Shown: piece after piece, positions 37,175 through 45,844 of the stretch
Layout of the letters: each line of letters begins with the position of its first letter
Numbering within the stretch: the stretch's first letter is position 1
From: SLFH01 sp050486265
GTDB taxonomy: Bacteria; Planctomycetota; Phycisphaerae; Phycisphaerales; UBA1924
Direction of reading: 5' to 3'
DNA: 64,000 nucleotides
Assembly (NCBI GenBank): GCA_050486265.1
Contig: JBJHCY010000006.1
Location: forward strand, 1 to 64,000
Program-made: the position numbers and the translations under genes
Notes under the pieces: generated by a model
What the model saw: only the letters and a program-made list of their open reading frames with translations
Database searches by the model: none
Told to the model about the DNA's origin: nothing

Positions 37175-37501
37175 TCAGTGGTTGATCTTGGTGACCTTCA
37201 CAGCGGTGTACCGCTGGCGGTGGCCCGTCTTGCGCTTGTAGCCCTTCTTCGGGCGGAACTTGTAGATGTGCAGCTTTTCACCCGCGACGATCGGCTCAAC
37301 GACCTCCGCCGTCACGCTGGCGCCCTCGACATAAGGGCGACCGATCGCCGCGTCCGATCCCTCGGGCTTGACCATCAGCACACGGTCGAAAGTGACCGAA
37401 GCGCCCGCCTCCGCCAGCCCGCCCTCATGCAGGTCGATCAGGATTTGCTCGCCCTCGGCGACCTTCCGCTGGCCGCCCGACTCTTCGATGATCGCGTACA
37501 T
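37175..37501 (-). CDS. rplU: 50S ribosomal protein L21
   Basis: A 108-residue protein with the L21 N-terminus MYAIIEESGGQRKVAEGEQILID, the FDRVLMV strand, and the conserved C-terminal KLHIYKFRPKKGYKRKTGHRQRYTAVKVTKI. In most bacteria rplU is followed directly by rpmA (L27). Here a strong terminator follows and no rpmA lies downstream, so L27 must be encoded elsewhere. Confidence 0.96.
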   Translation of the reverse strand: MYAIIEESGGQRKVAEGEQILIDLHEGGLAEAGASVTFDRVLMVKPEGSDAAIGRPYVEGASVTAEVVEPIVAGEKLHIYKFRPKKGYKRKTGHRQRYTAVKVTKINH

Positions 37502-37643
37502 CGCGTCTGCTCCGATCTTGGATCCCGCCGGACCGGGCGGGACCCGAAGTTTAGGACGCCCACGCCCCGGGACAAGCCCGCCCTGTGCACACCGCGATCA
37601 AGAAAACCAAACAAAACGCTTTCAAAGCCGCCGGCAGCCGATC

Positions 37644-37672
37644 AAAAAGGCGAGCGGCCTAGACCGCCCGCC
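37644..37672 (-). terminator. Putative terminator of the 78-residue gene
   Basis: GGCGAGCGG (37649-37657) and CCGCCCGCC (37664-37672) form a 9-bp stem with one G-U pair in the minus-strand transcript. A run of five Ts follows (AAAAA at 37644-37648 on +). Confidence 0.65.
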
Positions 37673-37723
37673 CAATCAACTCAAGCTGTCCCGCCCCGCC
37701 GAAGATGCACGCCCCGGAGGAGA

Positions 37724-37960
37724 TCAGAACTCGGCCGTCCGCGCCTGGAGCACGCCCAGACGCACAAGAAACGCGGTCGCTTCTTCCACTTCAACGCGTG
37801 TGAACTGCAGCAAAGCCTCGGGTTGGTCCGCCGACCCGAGCATGTCGGGCGGGTACGGACTCACCCCGTGCGCCTGCACCTGTTCGCTCACCGCCACGAT
37901 CACCGCGTCGGCGGCTTCGATCAGCCTCTCGGCGGAAATCTCTTCGTGCGGCTCTCGCAT
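37724..37960 (-). CDS. Small hypothetical protein, 78 residues
   Basis: Not recognised. The acidic, helical protein begins MREPHEEISAERLIEAADAVIVAVSEQV and ends FLVRLGVLQARTAEF. Its codon third positions are G/C-rich. The ATG at 37960 is chosen over a longer frame because an AAGGATGG-type ribosome-binding site precedes it and the upstream part is Arg-rich and unlike protein. A terminator-like hairpin follows. Confidence 0.55.
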   Translation of the reverse strand: MREPHEEISAERLIEAADAVIVAVSEQVQAHGVSPYPPDMLGSADQPEALLQFTRVEVEEATAFLVRLGVLQARTAEF

Positions 37961-38192
37961 ATCGAACCATCCTTCCCGGCTCGCCGGTCGATCCGTGTTC
38001 GCAGCAACCTTTGTCGGCTCTGCACCGGCACCTCGGACAAACACGCCCGATCGGAAGCCTCTTCCATCCCCATGATGCGTGTTCCCACGCATTCCTTGCG
38101 CATGCGTCCTCCGCGAAACCCAAGGGCGCACGCCCCGTCTCACCATGGCCTAGTTCGAGCCCGATCGCCGTTCGGATGTGTCGCGACGACGC

Positions 38193-38540
38193 CTACGCCC
38201 TGCCGCCGAGCTCGTCGATCATCGCACGATCGATCTCCGGGACCCATCTGCGGGCCGACGCGGCGTTGAACCGCTCGGGCAGGTCCAGATCCGGCGACCG
38301 CTCGATCAAGATCTTGAGCAGGCGTTCGATCACAAGCGAGGGCGCGCACCGACCCCCGCTCCAGTGGTCGTGGTCGACCCAGGCAAGCTGGACCTTGATA
38401 TCCCTCGCCTCACACCCGCGCGAAACCCGCGCATGGTACAGCCAACCCCCCACGGTCTCCTCTTCGGTGATGACCACGACGCCAGCGATCGCTCCACCCC
38501 CATCGGGGCCCCGCCGCGGCCGGACCCACAAACCAGACAA
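38193..38540 (-). CDS. Hypothetical protein, up to 115 residues
   Basis: Not recognised. The frame gives a compositionally normal protein. A beta-rich N-terminal half (VVVITEEETVGGWLYHARVSRGCEARDIKVQLAWVDHDHWSGG) is followed by a helical C-terminal half (APSLVIERLLKILIERSPDLDLPERF...IDRAMIDELGGRA). The opposite-strand frames here are Arg/Pro/Ser shadows. The exact start is uncertain. It is divergent from the MacB-like permease, with about 80 bases between. Confidence 0.55.
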   Translation of the reverse strand: MSGLWVRPRRGPDGGGAIAGVVVITEEETVGGWLYHARVSRGCEARDIKVQLAWVDHDHWSGGRCAPSLVIERLLKILIERSPDLDLPERFNAASARRWVPEIDRAMIDELGGRA

Positions 38541-38620
38541 CCGATCCCCGTCTCGCCGGTACGATCCGGCGTCGCCACAGCGTATCAGGCGACACCTCGA
38601 CAGATCGGAGCGCCAACAGA

Positions 38621-39949
38621 ATGTTCCTGCTGGAGACCATCCGCCTCGGCCTGGCCAACCTGCGCCTCCACATCCTGCGCTCGTTCCTCACCGCCCTGGG
38701 CATCATCCTCGGTGTCGCGGCCGTCATCACCATGGTCGCCATCGGCGAGGGCGCCAAGCAGTCCGCCCTCGCCCAACTCGAGCAGCTCGGCGCCAGAAAC
38801 CTCATCGTCCGCTCCCAGCCCCCGCCCGAGGGCGCCACACAGCAGGGGGGCCAGCAACGCGGGTTCATCACCCGCTACGGCCTCACACGCGCCGATGTCG
38901 AGGTCATCCGGGCCAACTTCCCCGACGCCACCGCCATCGTCCCCGTCAAAGAAGTCGGCGCAGAGATCCTCCGGCGAGAGCGCCGCAAGGTCTCCCAGGC
39001 CTTCGGAACCACCCCCGACCTCATGAACCTCGCCAACCTCCGCATCGCCCGCGGACGCTACCTCACCAACGCCGACATGGAGGACGAGACCACCGTCGCA
39101 GTCATCGGCGCCGAGATCGCCAAAGAGTTCTTCCCCTTCGACGATCCCATCGGCGGCGAGCTCCGCATCGACGACAAATCGTTCATCGTCGTCGGCGTCC
39201 TGGCCCCCGTCGGACTCGCCGGCGGCGCGGGCGCAGGCCTCGTCGGACGCGACCTCAACCTCGATATGCACATCCCAATGACCACCGCACGCTCGCTCTT
39301 TGGCGACCTGGTCATCAGGCGCGTCAGCGGCAGCACCCAGGGCAGGCAGGTCGAGGTCTCAGAGCTCTACATCGGCTCACCCGCCCGTGAAACGGTCATC
39401 AACGACGCAGAACGCCTCCGACGCATCATGGAGGTCCGCAGGCCCGGCCTCGTCGACATCGGCATCATCGTCCCCTACGAGCTCCTCGAAAGCGCTAGAC
39501 GCGCCGCCCTCACATGGACCCTCGTCCTCTCGTTCATCGCCGGCATCAGCCTCCTCGTCGGCGGCATCGGCATCATGAACATCATGCTCGCCACCGTCAC
39601 CGAACGCACACGCGAGATCGGCATCCGACGCGCCATCGGCGCGAAACGCAAACACATCGTCTGGCAGTTCCTCGTCGAGACCGGCGTCCTCTCGGCTGTC
39701 GGGGGCGTCATCGGCATCTTCCTCGGCGTCGGCGTCAGCGTCGGCGTCGGCCCCCTCGTCGACTGGCTCCCCACCGCCCCAGGCATCGGACGCTACTTCA
39801 ACGCAGATGTCACCCTGCCGACGCAGGTCACCACCTGGTCGATCTTCCTCTCCTTCGGCGTCGCGACCGCCACCGGCCTGATCTTCGGCATCTACCCCGC
39901 CATCAAGGCCGCAGCCCAGGACCCCATCGTCGCACTCCGACACGACTGA
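38621..39949 (+). CDS. MacB/FtsX-like ABC transporter permease
   Basis: A 442-residue permease. One N-terminal membrane helix follows TIRLGLANLRLHILRSFLTALGIILGVAAVITMVAIGEGAK. A large periplasmic domain (~50-295) follows, then three C-terminal helices with the signature LVGGIGIMNIMLATVTERTREIGIRRAIGAKRKHI and a C-terminal PAIKAAAQDPIVALRHD. This is the architecture of MacB-type and LolCE-like extrusion permeases. No ATP-binding subunit or adaptor gene is adjacent, so its ATPase must come from elsewhere. Its 3' end overlaps a convergent small membrane-protein ORF. Confidence 0.9.
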   Translation: MFLLETIRLGLANLRLHILRSFLTALGIILGVAAVITMVAIGEGAKQSALAQLEQLGARNLIVRSQPPPEGATQQGGQQRGFITRYGLTRADVEVIRANFPDATAIVPVKEVGAEILRRERRKVSQAFGTTPDLMNLANLRIARGRYLTNADMEDETTVAVIGAEIAKEFFPFDDPIGGELRIDDKSFIVVGVLAPVGLAGGAGAGLVGRDLNLDMHIPMTTARSLFGDLVIRRVSGSTQGRQVEVSELYIGSPARETVINDAERLRRIMEVRRPGLVDIGIIVPYELLESARRAALTWTLVLSFIAGISLLVGGIGIMNIMLATVTERTREIGIRRAIGAKRKHIVWQFLVETGVLSAVGGVIGIFLGVGVSVGVGPLVDWLPTAPGIGRYFNADVTLPTQVTTWSIFLSFGVATATGLIFGIYPAIKAAAQDPIVALRHD

Positions 39950-40158
39950 CCACGATCCTCAGGGCTCCTCCGCGTCCCCCCCATCGCCTGCGCAAACGCA
40001 AGAAACCCGAGCGTGACCGTCGCGATACCCGAGATCACGCCGATCACCGTGCTCACCACATCCGCAGGTCCGTCGTCCAGAAACGCCGCGAGTGTCGAAA
40101 AACCGCCGGTCACCAGAACGCCGACCAGCGCCGTCAGCACACGATCTCTTGTCCGCAT
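39892..40158 (-). CDS. Small two-helix membrane protein (tentative)
   Basis: Not recognised. From the ATG at 40158 the product is ~88 residues: MRTRDRVLTALVGVLVTGG, then FLDDGPADVVSTVIGVISGIATVTLGFLAFAQAM, giving two hydrophobic helices and a hydrophilic tail. The 3' 58 bases overlap the end of the convergent permease gene, which makes the true end less certain. Confidence 0.45.
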   Translation of the reverse strand: MRTRDRVLTALVGVLVTGGFSTLAAFLDDGPADVVSTVIGVISGIATVTLGFLAFAQAMGGTRRSPEDRGQSCRSATMGSWAAALMAG

Positions 40159-40316
40159 GGGACCGCCGACTCCGGCGGGACCGATCATCCCGGGTCGAAC
40201 GCCCGGGCCGGACACCCGCCACACGCGAAACACCCCCGCGCCGTTCAGGACGCGGGGGCGGAGATATCACGCACTGGCTGTATGACCCGACGCGCTGCGG
40301 CTTTGTTCCCGGCGAT

Positions 40317-40502
40317 CTACCGCCCCGAAACCTTCGTCAGCACCTCGCCCCAGCCACCGGTCCGCTCGGCCGGCAGCCCGCCGGGCGAGGCCGTCGCCAT
40401 GACCAGCAGGGTCAGCAGAACCGCCAAGAGCGCGCCCATCACGCCCCAACGCAGACCCGTCCGGAAGCTGGCCGCCGTCGTCTCGATGATTTCTGCCCGC
40501 AT
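40317..40502 (-). CDS. Small single-pass membrane protein, 61 residues
   Basis: Not recognised. The product is MRAEIIETTAASFRTGLRWG followed by one strong membrane helix (VMGALLAVLLTLLVMATA) and a polar tail ending KVSGR. The ATG at 40502 has a good ribosome-binding site (AAAGGA, about 7 bases away). It is divergently transcribed from the XRE-cupin regulator, and the 116-base intergenic region contains a perfect inverted repeat, so the regulator may control it. Confidence 0.7.
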   Translation of the reverse strand: MRAEIIETTAASFRTGLRWGVMGALLAVLLTLLVMATASPGGLPAERTGGWGEVLTKVSGR

Positions 40503-40526
40503 GGTGGATCCTTTCGCTGAAAAATC

Positions 40527-40576
40527 CGCTATAGTGAATCGTAGTCATCGTCGAGGATCCGTCTACTTCTATAGCG
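40527..40576. promoter_or_regulatory. Candidate operator of the XRE-cupin regulator
   Basis: CGCTATAG (40527-40534) and CTATAGCG (40569-40576) form a perfect 8-bp inverted repeat, 34 bases apart, in the divergent promoter region. The region is visibly AT-richer than its surroundings. The half-sites contain TATAG, so they may overlap -10 elements of both genes. Confidence 0.5.
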
Positions 40577-40618
40577 ATCAAATTCCCCTATTGAAGAAAT
40601 TACGGAGTTCCCCCACCA

Positions 40619-41212
40619 ATGGATATCGGACCACACATCAAGGCCAGGCGCCAGGCACTCAGCCTCACGCTCAACGACCTCGCCGAGCGCAGCGGCGTCA
40701 GCCGCGCCATGCTCTGCGATGTCGAGGCCGGGAAAAAGAACCCCACCATCCGCATCGTCGGGCAGATCGCAGCAGGCCTCGACTGCTCCATCTCCGACCT
40801 GCTCGACCTCGAAGAGCCCGCCCAGTTCCATGTCTATCGGCGCAAGGCCCAGCAGGTCCTGATCGATCCCGAGAGCGGCATCGAACGCCGCCTCATGTCC
40901 GCGACCATGAAGCGGCGCGGGATCGAGATCCTCCACTACACCTACCCGCCCGGCCAGGGCCTGATCGATTTCCCCGCCCACCCCCGCGGCGTCGTCGAGT
41001 TCGCGACCGTCGTCTCCGGCCGCCTCCGACTGACAATCAACGACGAATCCATCGAGCTCGGCCCCGGCGACGCCGTCAGCTACCGCGCCGATGTCGACCA
41101 CGGATGCATGAATATCGCCGAGGAAGAGACCCGCGTCATCTACATCACCGACTACACCACCGCAGGGCGCAACCTCCCCCTCTCGGGCCAGCCGGGCCAG
41201 AACACGGAGTGA
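40619..41212 (+). CDS. XRE-family regulator with C-terminal cupin domain
   Basis: A 197-residue transcription factor. Residues ~5-60 are a helix-turn-helix of the Cro/C1 type (IKARRQALSLTLNDLAERSGVSRAMLCDVEAGKKNPTIRIVGQIA). Residues ~75-185 are a small cupin barrel (HPRGVVEFATVVSGRLRLTINDESIELGPGDAVSYRADVDHGCMN). This architecture senses a small ligand through the cupin, as in PuuR- or SutR-like regulators. It is divergent from a 61-residue membrane protein, with an inverted repeat between them. Confidence 0.88.
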   Translation: MDIGPHIKARRQALSLTLNDLAERSGVSRAMLCDVEAGKKNPTIRIVGQIAAGLDCSISDLLDLEEPAQFHVYRRKAQQVLIDPESGIERRLMSATMKRRGIEILHYTYPPGQGLIDFPAHPRGVVEFATVVSGRLRLTINDESIELGPGDAVSYRADVDHGCMNIAEEETRVIYITDYTTAGRNLPLSGQPGQNTE

Positions 41213-41217
41213 CCACA

Positions 41218-41362
41218 GGGGCGCTGGGTACGGGGCGCGGGACGGAGCCAGCGGCCTTCAGCCGCAACGTGTCTTTGCGTTCCGACGCCCTGAACCCAAG
41301 CACTGAAAAACCTCGGCCGCAGGCCGAAGCCTCCCCCGCGCCCAGCACCCCGCGCCCCAGCC
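41218..41362. repeat. G-rich/C-rich palindromic element, copy 2
   Basis: GGGGCGCTGGG...GGGGCGCGGG at the left and CCCGCGCCCAGCACCCCGCG at the right. The core contains AGCGGCCTTCAGCCGC and GTTCCGACGCCCTGAA. It fills the space between the regulator gene and the convergent NtrC-type gene. Confidence 0.65.
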
Positions 41363-41368
41363 CGCCCC

Positions 41369-42811
41369 TCACCGCAGCCCGTACTCCTTCAGCTTGCGGT
41401 ACAGCGTCCGCTCGCCGATGCCCAGGAGCTTGGCCGCCTTCTCGCGATTGCCCGATGTGAGCTGCAGCGTTTCGCGGATCGCCCGCTTCTCGAGCTGTTC
41501 GAGACTCGCTCCGGCCAGCGAACCGCCCGAGGGCGCGCCCGCCTCGTCGTCATCGGGCGCACGCACATCGTCGGGGATATGGCGCACATCGAGCTTCACC
41601 GGCCCGTCGTCGGCCCTCTGACCGATCGCCGTCACCGTCATGTTCTGCACCACATTGAGCAGCTGGCGCACATTACCCGGCCACGGCGCCTGCGTCAGAC
41701 GCATCAGCGCCGCGTCGGTGATCTCCGGCACAGGCTCGCCAGGCGCGACCTCGCCCGAAAACCGCGCGATCGCGTGACGCACGATCCGCGGGATGTCGTC
41801 CCGCCGCTCCCGCAACGGCGGCAGGTGGATCGTCGAGCCGTTGATCCTGTAAAACAGGTCCTGGCGGAACGACCCCTCATCGACCATCTTCATCAGGTCG
41901 CGGTTGGTCGCGCTGACGAAGCGCACATCGACCTTCTTGGGCTCGTTGGCGCCCAGCCGCACGACCTCACCCGACTCGAGCACCCGCAAGAGTTTCGCCT
42001 GCATCGAGGCGGGCATGTCCCCGATCTCGTCGAGAAACAGCGTCCCCCCGTCGGCGTACTCGAACACGCCCTCGCGCTCCCGGTCGGCGCCGGTGAACGC
42101 CCCGCGCACATGCCCGAAAAGCTGGTCCTCCAGCAGACTCTCGCTCTGGCCCGCGCAGTTGAAGGTCACATACTTCATCGTCGCACGCCGGCTGTTGCGG
42201 TGCACCGCCTGCGCGATCAGCTCCTTGCCCGTCCCGCTCTCGCCGGTGACCAGCACCGGGATCGTGCTCGCCGCGACCGTGCGCACGGTCTTGAGGATCC
42301 GGCGCATCGGCTCGGAACCCGCGATGATCCCCTCGAACCCGTCGTGCTGCACCAGATCGGCAAGCTCGCCCGAGTCGGCGCGCAGCGTCGCCGCCTCGGC
42401 CGCCCGGTTCACAAGATCGCGGAAGACGCTCAGATCCAGCGGCTTCTCGATGAAGTCGAACGCCCCGTGCTTGAACGCGGCCCGCGCCGTGGGCACATCC
42501 CCGTGCGCCGTCACCATGATCGTCTCGGCCTCCGGCTGCAGCTCGCGGGCCGCATCGAGCACGCGCAGCCCCGCGTCCGAGCCGTCGGAGGACACCCCGT
42601 CCTCCCCGCCCGACTCGGGCATCCGTAGGTCGGTGACGATCACATCGAACGCCCCGCCCCGAAGCTCCTCCATCGCCCCCGAAACGCTGTGCACGATCGT
42701 GCAGATATGCCCCGGCCGACGCAGAGCATCGGCCATGACCTCCGCGTGGTCCTCCTCGTCTTCGACGATGAGCACCTGCGCCGCAACGCGCTGGTCCTTT
42801 GGATCTGTCAT
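41369..42811 (-). CDS. Sigma-54-dependent response regulator (NtrC/AtoC family)
   Basis: A 480-residue activator of three domains. The receiver (~12-130) has the phosphoacceptor D61 in VIVTDLRMP, with a 15-residue insertion (ESGGEDGVSSDGSDAG) after it. The AAA+ domain (~165-395) has Walker A GESGTGKE, the sigma-54-contacting GAFTGA loop and Walker B LFLDEIGDMP. A Fis-type HTH (~430-480) is TLQLTSGNREKAAKLLGIGERTLYRKLKEYGL. No partner histidine kinase is in the window, so the cognate signal is unknown. It runs convergent with the XRE-cupin gene. Confidence 0.93.
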   Translation of the reverse strand: MTDPKDQRVAAQVLIVEDEEDHAEVMADALRRPGHICTIVHSVSGAMEELRGGAFDVIVTDLRMPESGGEDGVSSDGSDAGLRVLDAARELQPEAETIMVTAHGDVPTARAAFKHGAFDFIEKPLDLSVFRDLVNRAAEAATLRADSGELADLVQHDGFEGIIAGSEPMRRILKTVRTVAASTIPVLVTGESGTGKELIAQAVHRNSRRATMKYVTFNCAGQSESLLEDQLFGHVRGAFTGADREREGVFEYADGGTLFLDEIGDMPASMQAKLLRVLESGEVVRLGANEPKKVDVRFVSATNRDLMKMVDEGSFRQDLFYRINGSTIHLPPLRERRDDIPRIVRHAIARFSGEVAPGEPVPEITDAALMRLTQAPWPGNVRQLLNVVQNMTVTAIGQRADDGPVKLDVRHIPDDVRAPDDDEAGAPSGGSLAGASLEQLEKRAIRETLQLTSGNREKAAKLLGIGERTLYRKLKEYGLR

Positions 42812-42928
42812 GGCAGGCCGATCCTAAGCGGTCTTGGAGCGGGCGGGGCGGATCGTCGCCCGCATCGCCAAGGCGATTGCATTCTCTGCCAATCGGCGTC
42901 GCCGCCTGCCGCTGAGAGTCTGGGATCA

Positions 42929-43050
42929 GGGGCGCAGGGTGTAGGGCGCGGGGCGCTGGGTGAGGCAGCGGCCTTCGGCCGCGGGTTGTCTTTGCTCTCA
43001 GGCGCCCTGAACCAGCCGAAACGACCCCTGCGCCCAGCTCCCTGCGCCCG
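42929..43050. repeat. G-rich/C-rich palindromic element, copy 3
   Basis: GGGCGCAGGGTGTAGGGCGCGG...GCGCTGGG at the left and CTGCGCCCAGCTCCCTGCGCCC at the right. The core is GCGGCCTTCGGCCGCGGG and GCGCCCTGAA. It is placed between the NtrC-type gene start and the ruvC stop. Confidence 0.65.
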
Positions 43051-43054
43051 CCAT

Positions 43055-43642
43055 TCATCCCCGCTGAGGCTTCTGATCGAAGGACGAAACAGGCAGATCT
43101 GCCGCATAATCCGATCGCCCTGCCTCCAGCGCGGGGCTCAGCCGCTCGCCCAACAGCAGCCGCCGACGGGCGCACAGCGCCACCGCGATCGCGTCGGCCA
43201 CATCCGCCGGCTCGGGCCGCTCGGCCAGACCGAAGACCCCGCGGACCGACTCCTGCATCTGCTCCTTGGAGGCGTGCCCGTGCCCGGTCAGCGATTTTTT
43301 GACCTCCGTCGGCTTGAGCTCGACCAGATCGAGCCCCGCCTGGCGGATCGCCAGGAGCAGGACGCCCCGGGCGTGGCCCATCACGATCGCCGTGGTCGGA
43401 TGCTTGTAGTGGGCGAACAGCGCCTCGACCCCCACCGCCTCGGGGCGAAGCCGCTCCAGCAGCAGGCGAAAGTCCCGGTCGAGTTCGTCGAGCCGGTCGG
43501 CGATCGAGGCCGCCTTCCGCCCGGGCGACTGCTTGCCGAGGCGGAAGACCCCCGCCTCGACCAGCCTCGGACGCTCGGGCGAACCCTCGACGCACCCGTA
43601 GCCGGTGATGTTCAGACCGGGATCGATGCCGAGGAGCCGCAT
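43055..43642 (-). CDS. ruvC: Crossover junction endodeoxyribonuclease RuvC
   Basis: Resolves Holliday junctions with RuvAB. The 195-residue product has the RNase H-like fold's catalytic residues: the N-terminal aspartate in LLGIDPGLNITGYG, the glutamate in VGVEALFAHYKHP, and the C-terminal acidic pair in EPADVADAIAVAL. A short tail after ~172 is extra. ATG 43642 begins the conserved domain; a TTG two codons before is possible. No ruvA or ruvB lies in the window. Confidence 0.93.
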   Translation of the reverse strand: MRLLGIDPGLNITGYGCVEGSPERPRLVEAGVFRLGKQSPGRKAASIADRLDELDRDFRLLLERLRPEAVGVEALFAHYKHPTTAIVMGHARGVLLLAIRQAGLDLVELKPTEVKKSLTGHGHASKEQMQESVRGVFGLAERPEPADVADAIAVALCARRRLLLGERLSPALEAGRSDYAADLPVSSFDQKPQRG

Positions 43643-43717
43643 GGACAAAGGCTATCGGTCCGCCCGGCCCGCCGCCGCGATGCTTTGCCGACAGCCCCCC
43701 AGGCCGCCCGTCGGGCC

Positions 43718-44356
43718 TTACCGAGCATCGGGCCGGAAGTAGTTCCTCGCCCAATGGACGGCCGCACGCGTCACCATGTCCGTCTCGATGTTCACCCCCG
43801 CCCCGGGCTTGAGATCCCCAAGCGTGGTTTTGGCCAGGGTCGTCGGGATCAGGGCGATCTCGAACCAGCCGCCGACCCCCTCGGCGTCCCCGGGAGACAG
43901 GTCCGCGACCGTCAGCGACACCCCCTCGACCGTGATGCTCCCCTTGGGGATGATGAACGCCATCAGGTCCGCGGGGGGCCGGATCCTCGCCCGCCAGTCG
44001 TCGCCGGTCTGCACCTTCAGCACCTCGCCCACGCCCTCGACATGCCCATGGACGAAGTGCCCGCCCATCAGCGTCGAGGCCGTGACGGCATGCTCCAGAT
44101 TCACCCTCGACCCCGCCCCGAGCCCCCCCAGCGTGGTTTTGGCGAGAGTCTCGGGGACCGCGTCGAACGCCCAGCGGGGGCCTGAATTGTCGGTGTCGAT
44201 CGCCGCGACCGTCAGGCAGCAGCCGTTGATCGCGATCGAATCCCCGATCTCGGGCCGGTGGCCCCACCCGCCGGGGCGGATGAGCACCCTGCGGGCGTCG
44301 CCCATCGGCTCGATCGCTTCGACGCTCCCGACGGCTTGGACCAGACCTGTGAACAT
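43718..44356 (-). CDS. ribE: Riboflavin synthase (alpha subunit)
   Basis: Dismutates two 6,7-dimethyl-8-ribityllumazines to riboflavin. The 212-residue product contains the two tandem lumazine-binding domains: MFTGLVQAVG at the start, DSIAINGCCLTVAAID in the first half, and GSITVEGVSLTVADL in the second. Repeats of LAKTTLGxLxxGxxVNxE close each half. Length is typical. No FMN riboswitch-like sequence or other rib gene is seen nearby. Next on the strand, 75 bases on, is ruvC. Confidence 0.95.
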   Translation of the reverse strand: MFTGLVQAVGSVEAIEPMGDARRVLIRPGGWGHRPEIGDSIAINGCCLTVAAIDTDNSGPRWAFDAVPETLAKTTLGGLGAGSRVNLEHAVTASTLMGGHFVHGHVEGVGEVLKVQTGDDWRARIRPPADLMAFIIPKGSITVEGVSLTVADLSPGDAEGVGGWFEIALIPTTLAKTTLGDLKPGAGVNIETDMVTRAAVHWARNYFRPDAR

Positions 44357-44545
44357 GGGCGATCATTGGCCCGTAGAGGAAGCCGCCGCTGTCACGCCGG
44401 GACCGGGGCGGGGATTGGTCAGGGATGGGGCAGGAGCGGGTCGGGGGGCGGCCGGGGCGTGCGTGCGGCTTGACCTGCCTGTATGCTGTCTCGATACTCC
44501 ACCAGCCGGGCCCCGAGGGGCCCTTCACACTCGGAGCAGCCGAAG

Positions 44546-45808
44546 ATGCACGCCCCCCATGCCGTGTGTCGGCGCCTCGCCGCCGGCCGGGTCGTTCCTA
44601 CCGCCGCCACGCTCGCCCTCATGGTGACGCTGCTGCCCGCATTGGGCGGCTGCAACCGGGGCCAGGAGCGGTCTGTCGAGACCGCCAGCACGGAAGCCAG
44701 ACCGGCCGATGCGGCGAGAGAGACCCGCTCGCCCGAGCGCCGGGCCGACCGTCGGGCCGCCGACCGTCCGCGCGGCGCCCAGGTTCTGCCCATCGACGAT
44801 GCCCAGTACCTCGAGATCGGCTACCGGCGTGACTGGACGGGCTTCCCGTCTGTTCCGGGCGAGCACACCGTCGCCGACGCGAAGCTGATCGGGGGGCGCC
44901 TCTTCGTCAGGGCGTCCGACAGCACCGTCAGCGCTCTGGACACCGACACCGGCCAGATGCGCTGGGCCGCGACGCTCTCGACGAGCCTGACCAGGTTCGC
45001 AGGCATGACCCCAGCGAGGCTCCCCGACGGGCGCGACACGGTACTCGTCGCCTCCGAGGCCGAGATCTACTTCCTCGACCCCAACTCCGGCAACATCCTC
45101 GACATCCAGCGCCTCGAGCGCGTCGTCAGCACCGGCCCGGAGGTTTTCGGCAGCACCGCCGTCTTCGGCACCCTCTCGGGCGAGGTCCTCGCCCACAACT
45201 TCCGTTTCGGCGCCAAGTTCTGGGGGCACCAGCTCCCAGGCCCCATTGAGCACGGGCCCACTCGCATCGGCGACGACATCGTCGCCGGCGTCAGCGCCCA
45301 GGGCGGTATCGCCTTCCTCGACCCCGCCACCGGACGCCTCTACGGCCAGGCGAAGATCTTCCAGGGCGTCTCGACCGACCCCGTCAGCGACAACGGCCTG
45401 CTCTTCATCGCATCGCTCGACCAGGCCATCTACGCCTTCAACCCCGTCGGGGGCAGCCGCGTCTGGCGAGTGCCCACGCCCCACCCCCTCCGCGTGCAGC
45501 CCACAGCCCACGACGGCGTGCTCTATGTCGAAACCCGCGAGGACGGCCTTGTCGCGCTCGACCAGCAGACCGGCCAACGAATCTGGGCGAACGCCGACGC
45601 CCGCGGCACAATCGTCGGCATGCGCAACAACAAGCTCCTCGCCTTCGACGGGCGCCACATCCATGTCATCTACCCGCGCACCGGCGCCGTCGAACGCTCT
45701 ATCCGCACCGAGCGCGTCGGACGCGTCTTCACCGACCAATTCGTCGACGGCAACCTGTACCTCGTCGGCACGCGGGGCGGCGTCGCCCGCTTCGTCCCCC
45801 GCGGCTGA
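44546..45808 (+). CDS. PQQ-like beta-propeller lipoprotein
   Basis: A 420-residue predicted lipoprotein: signal peptide with lipobox LGGC around 32-35, a charged linker, then repeated blades with the PQQ-propeller signature. Examples are VSALDTDTGQMRWAATL, IYFLDPNSGNILDIQRLE, AFLDPATGRLYGQAKI, IYAFNPVGGSRVWRVPTP and LVALDQQTGQRIWANADA. Such proteins include BamB, part of the outer-membrane assembly machine, and many planctomycete proteins of unknown role. No bam gene is adjacent. ATG 44546 is used because it starts the signal peptide. purH follows after 36 bases. Confidence 0.78.
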   Translation: MHAPHAVCRRLAAGRVVPTAATLALMVTLLPALGGCNRGQERSVETASTEARPADAARETRSPERRADRRAADRPRGAQVLPIDDAQYLEIGYRRDWTGFPSVPGEHTVADAKLIGGRLFVRASDSTVSALDTDTGQMRWAATLSTSLTRFAGMTPARLPDGRDTVLVASEAEIYFLDPNSGNILDIQRLERVVSTGPEVFGSTAVFGTLSGEVLAHNFRFGAKFWGHQLPGPIEHGPTRIGDDIVAGVSAQGGIAFLDPATGRLYGQAKIFQGVSTDPVSDNGLLFIASLDQAIYAFNPVGGSRVWRVPTPHPLRVQPTAHDGVLYVETREDGLVALDQQTGQRIWANADARGTIVGMRNNKLLAFDGRHIHVIYPRTGAVERSIRTERVGRVFTDQFVDGNLYLVGTRGGVARFVPRG

Positions 45809-45844
45809 ACTGCTCCGACGGCCCAAAGGGCCGAACGCCAGCGC

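Noticed and set aside
41967..44528. 853-codon minus-strand frame across the NtrC-type gene, ruvC and ribE
   Set aside because: It spans three recognised genes in another frame and has Arg/Gly/Ala shadow composition.
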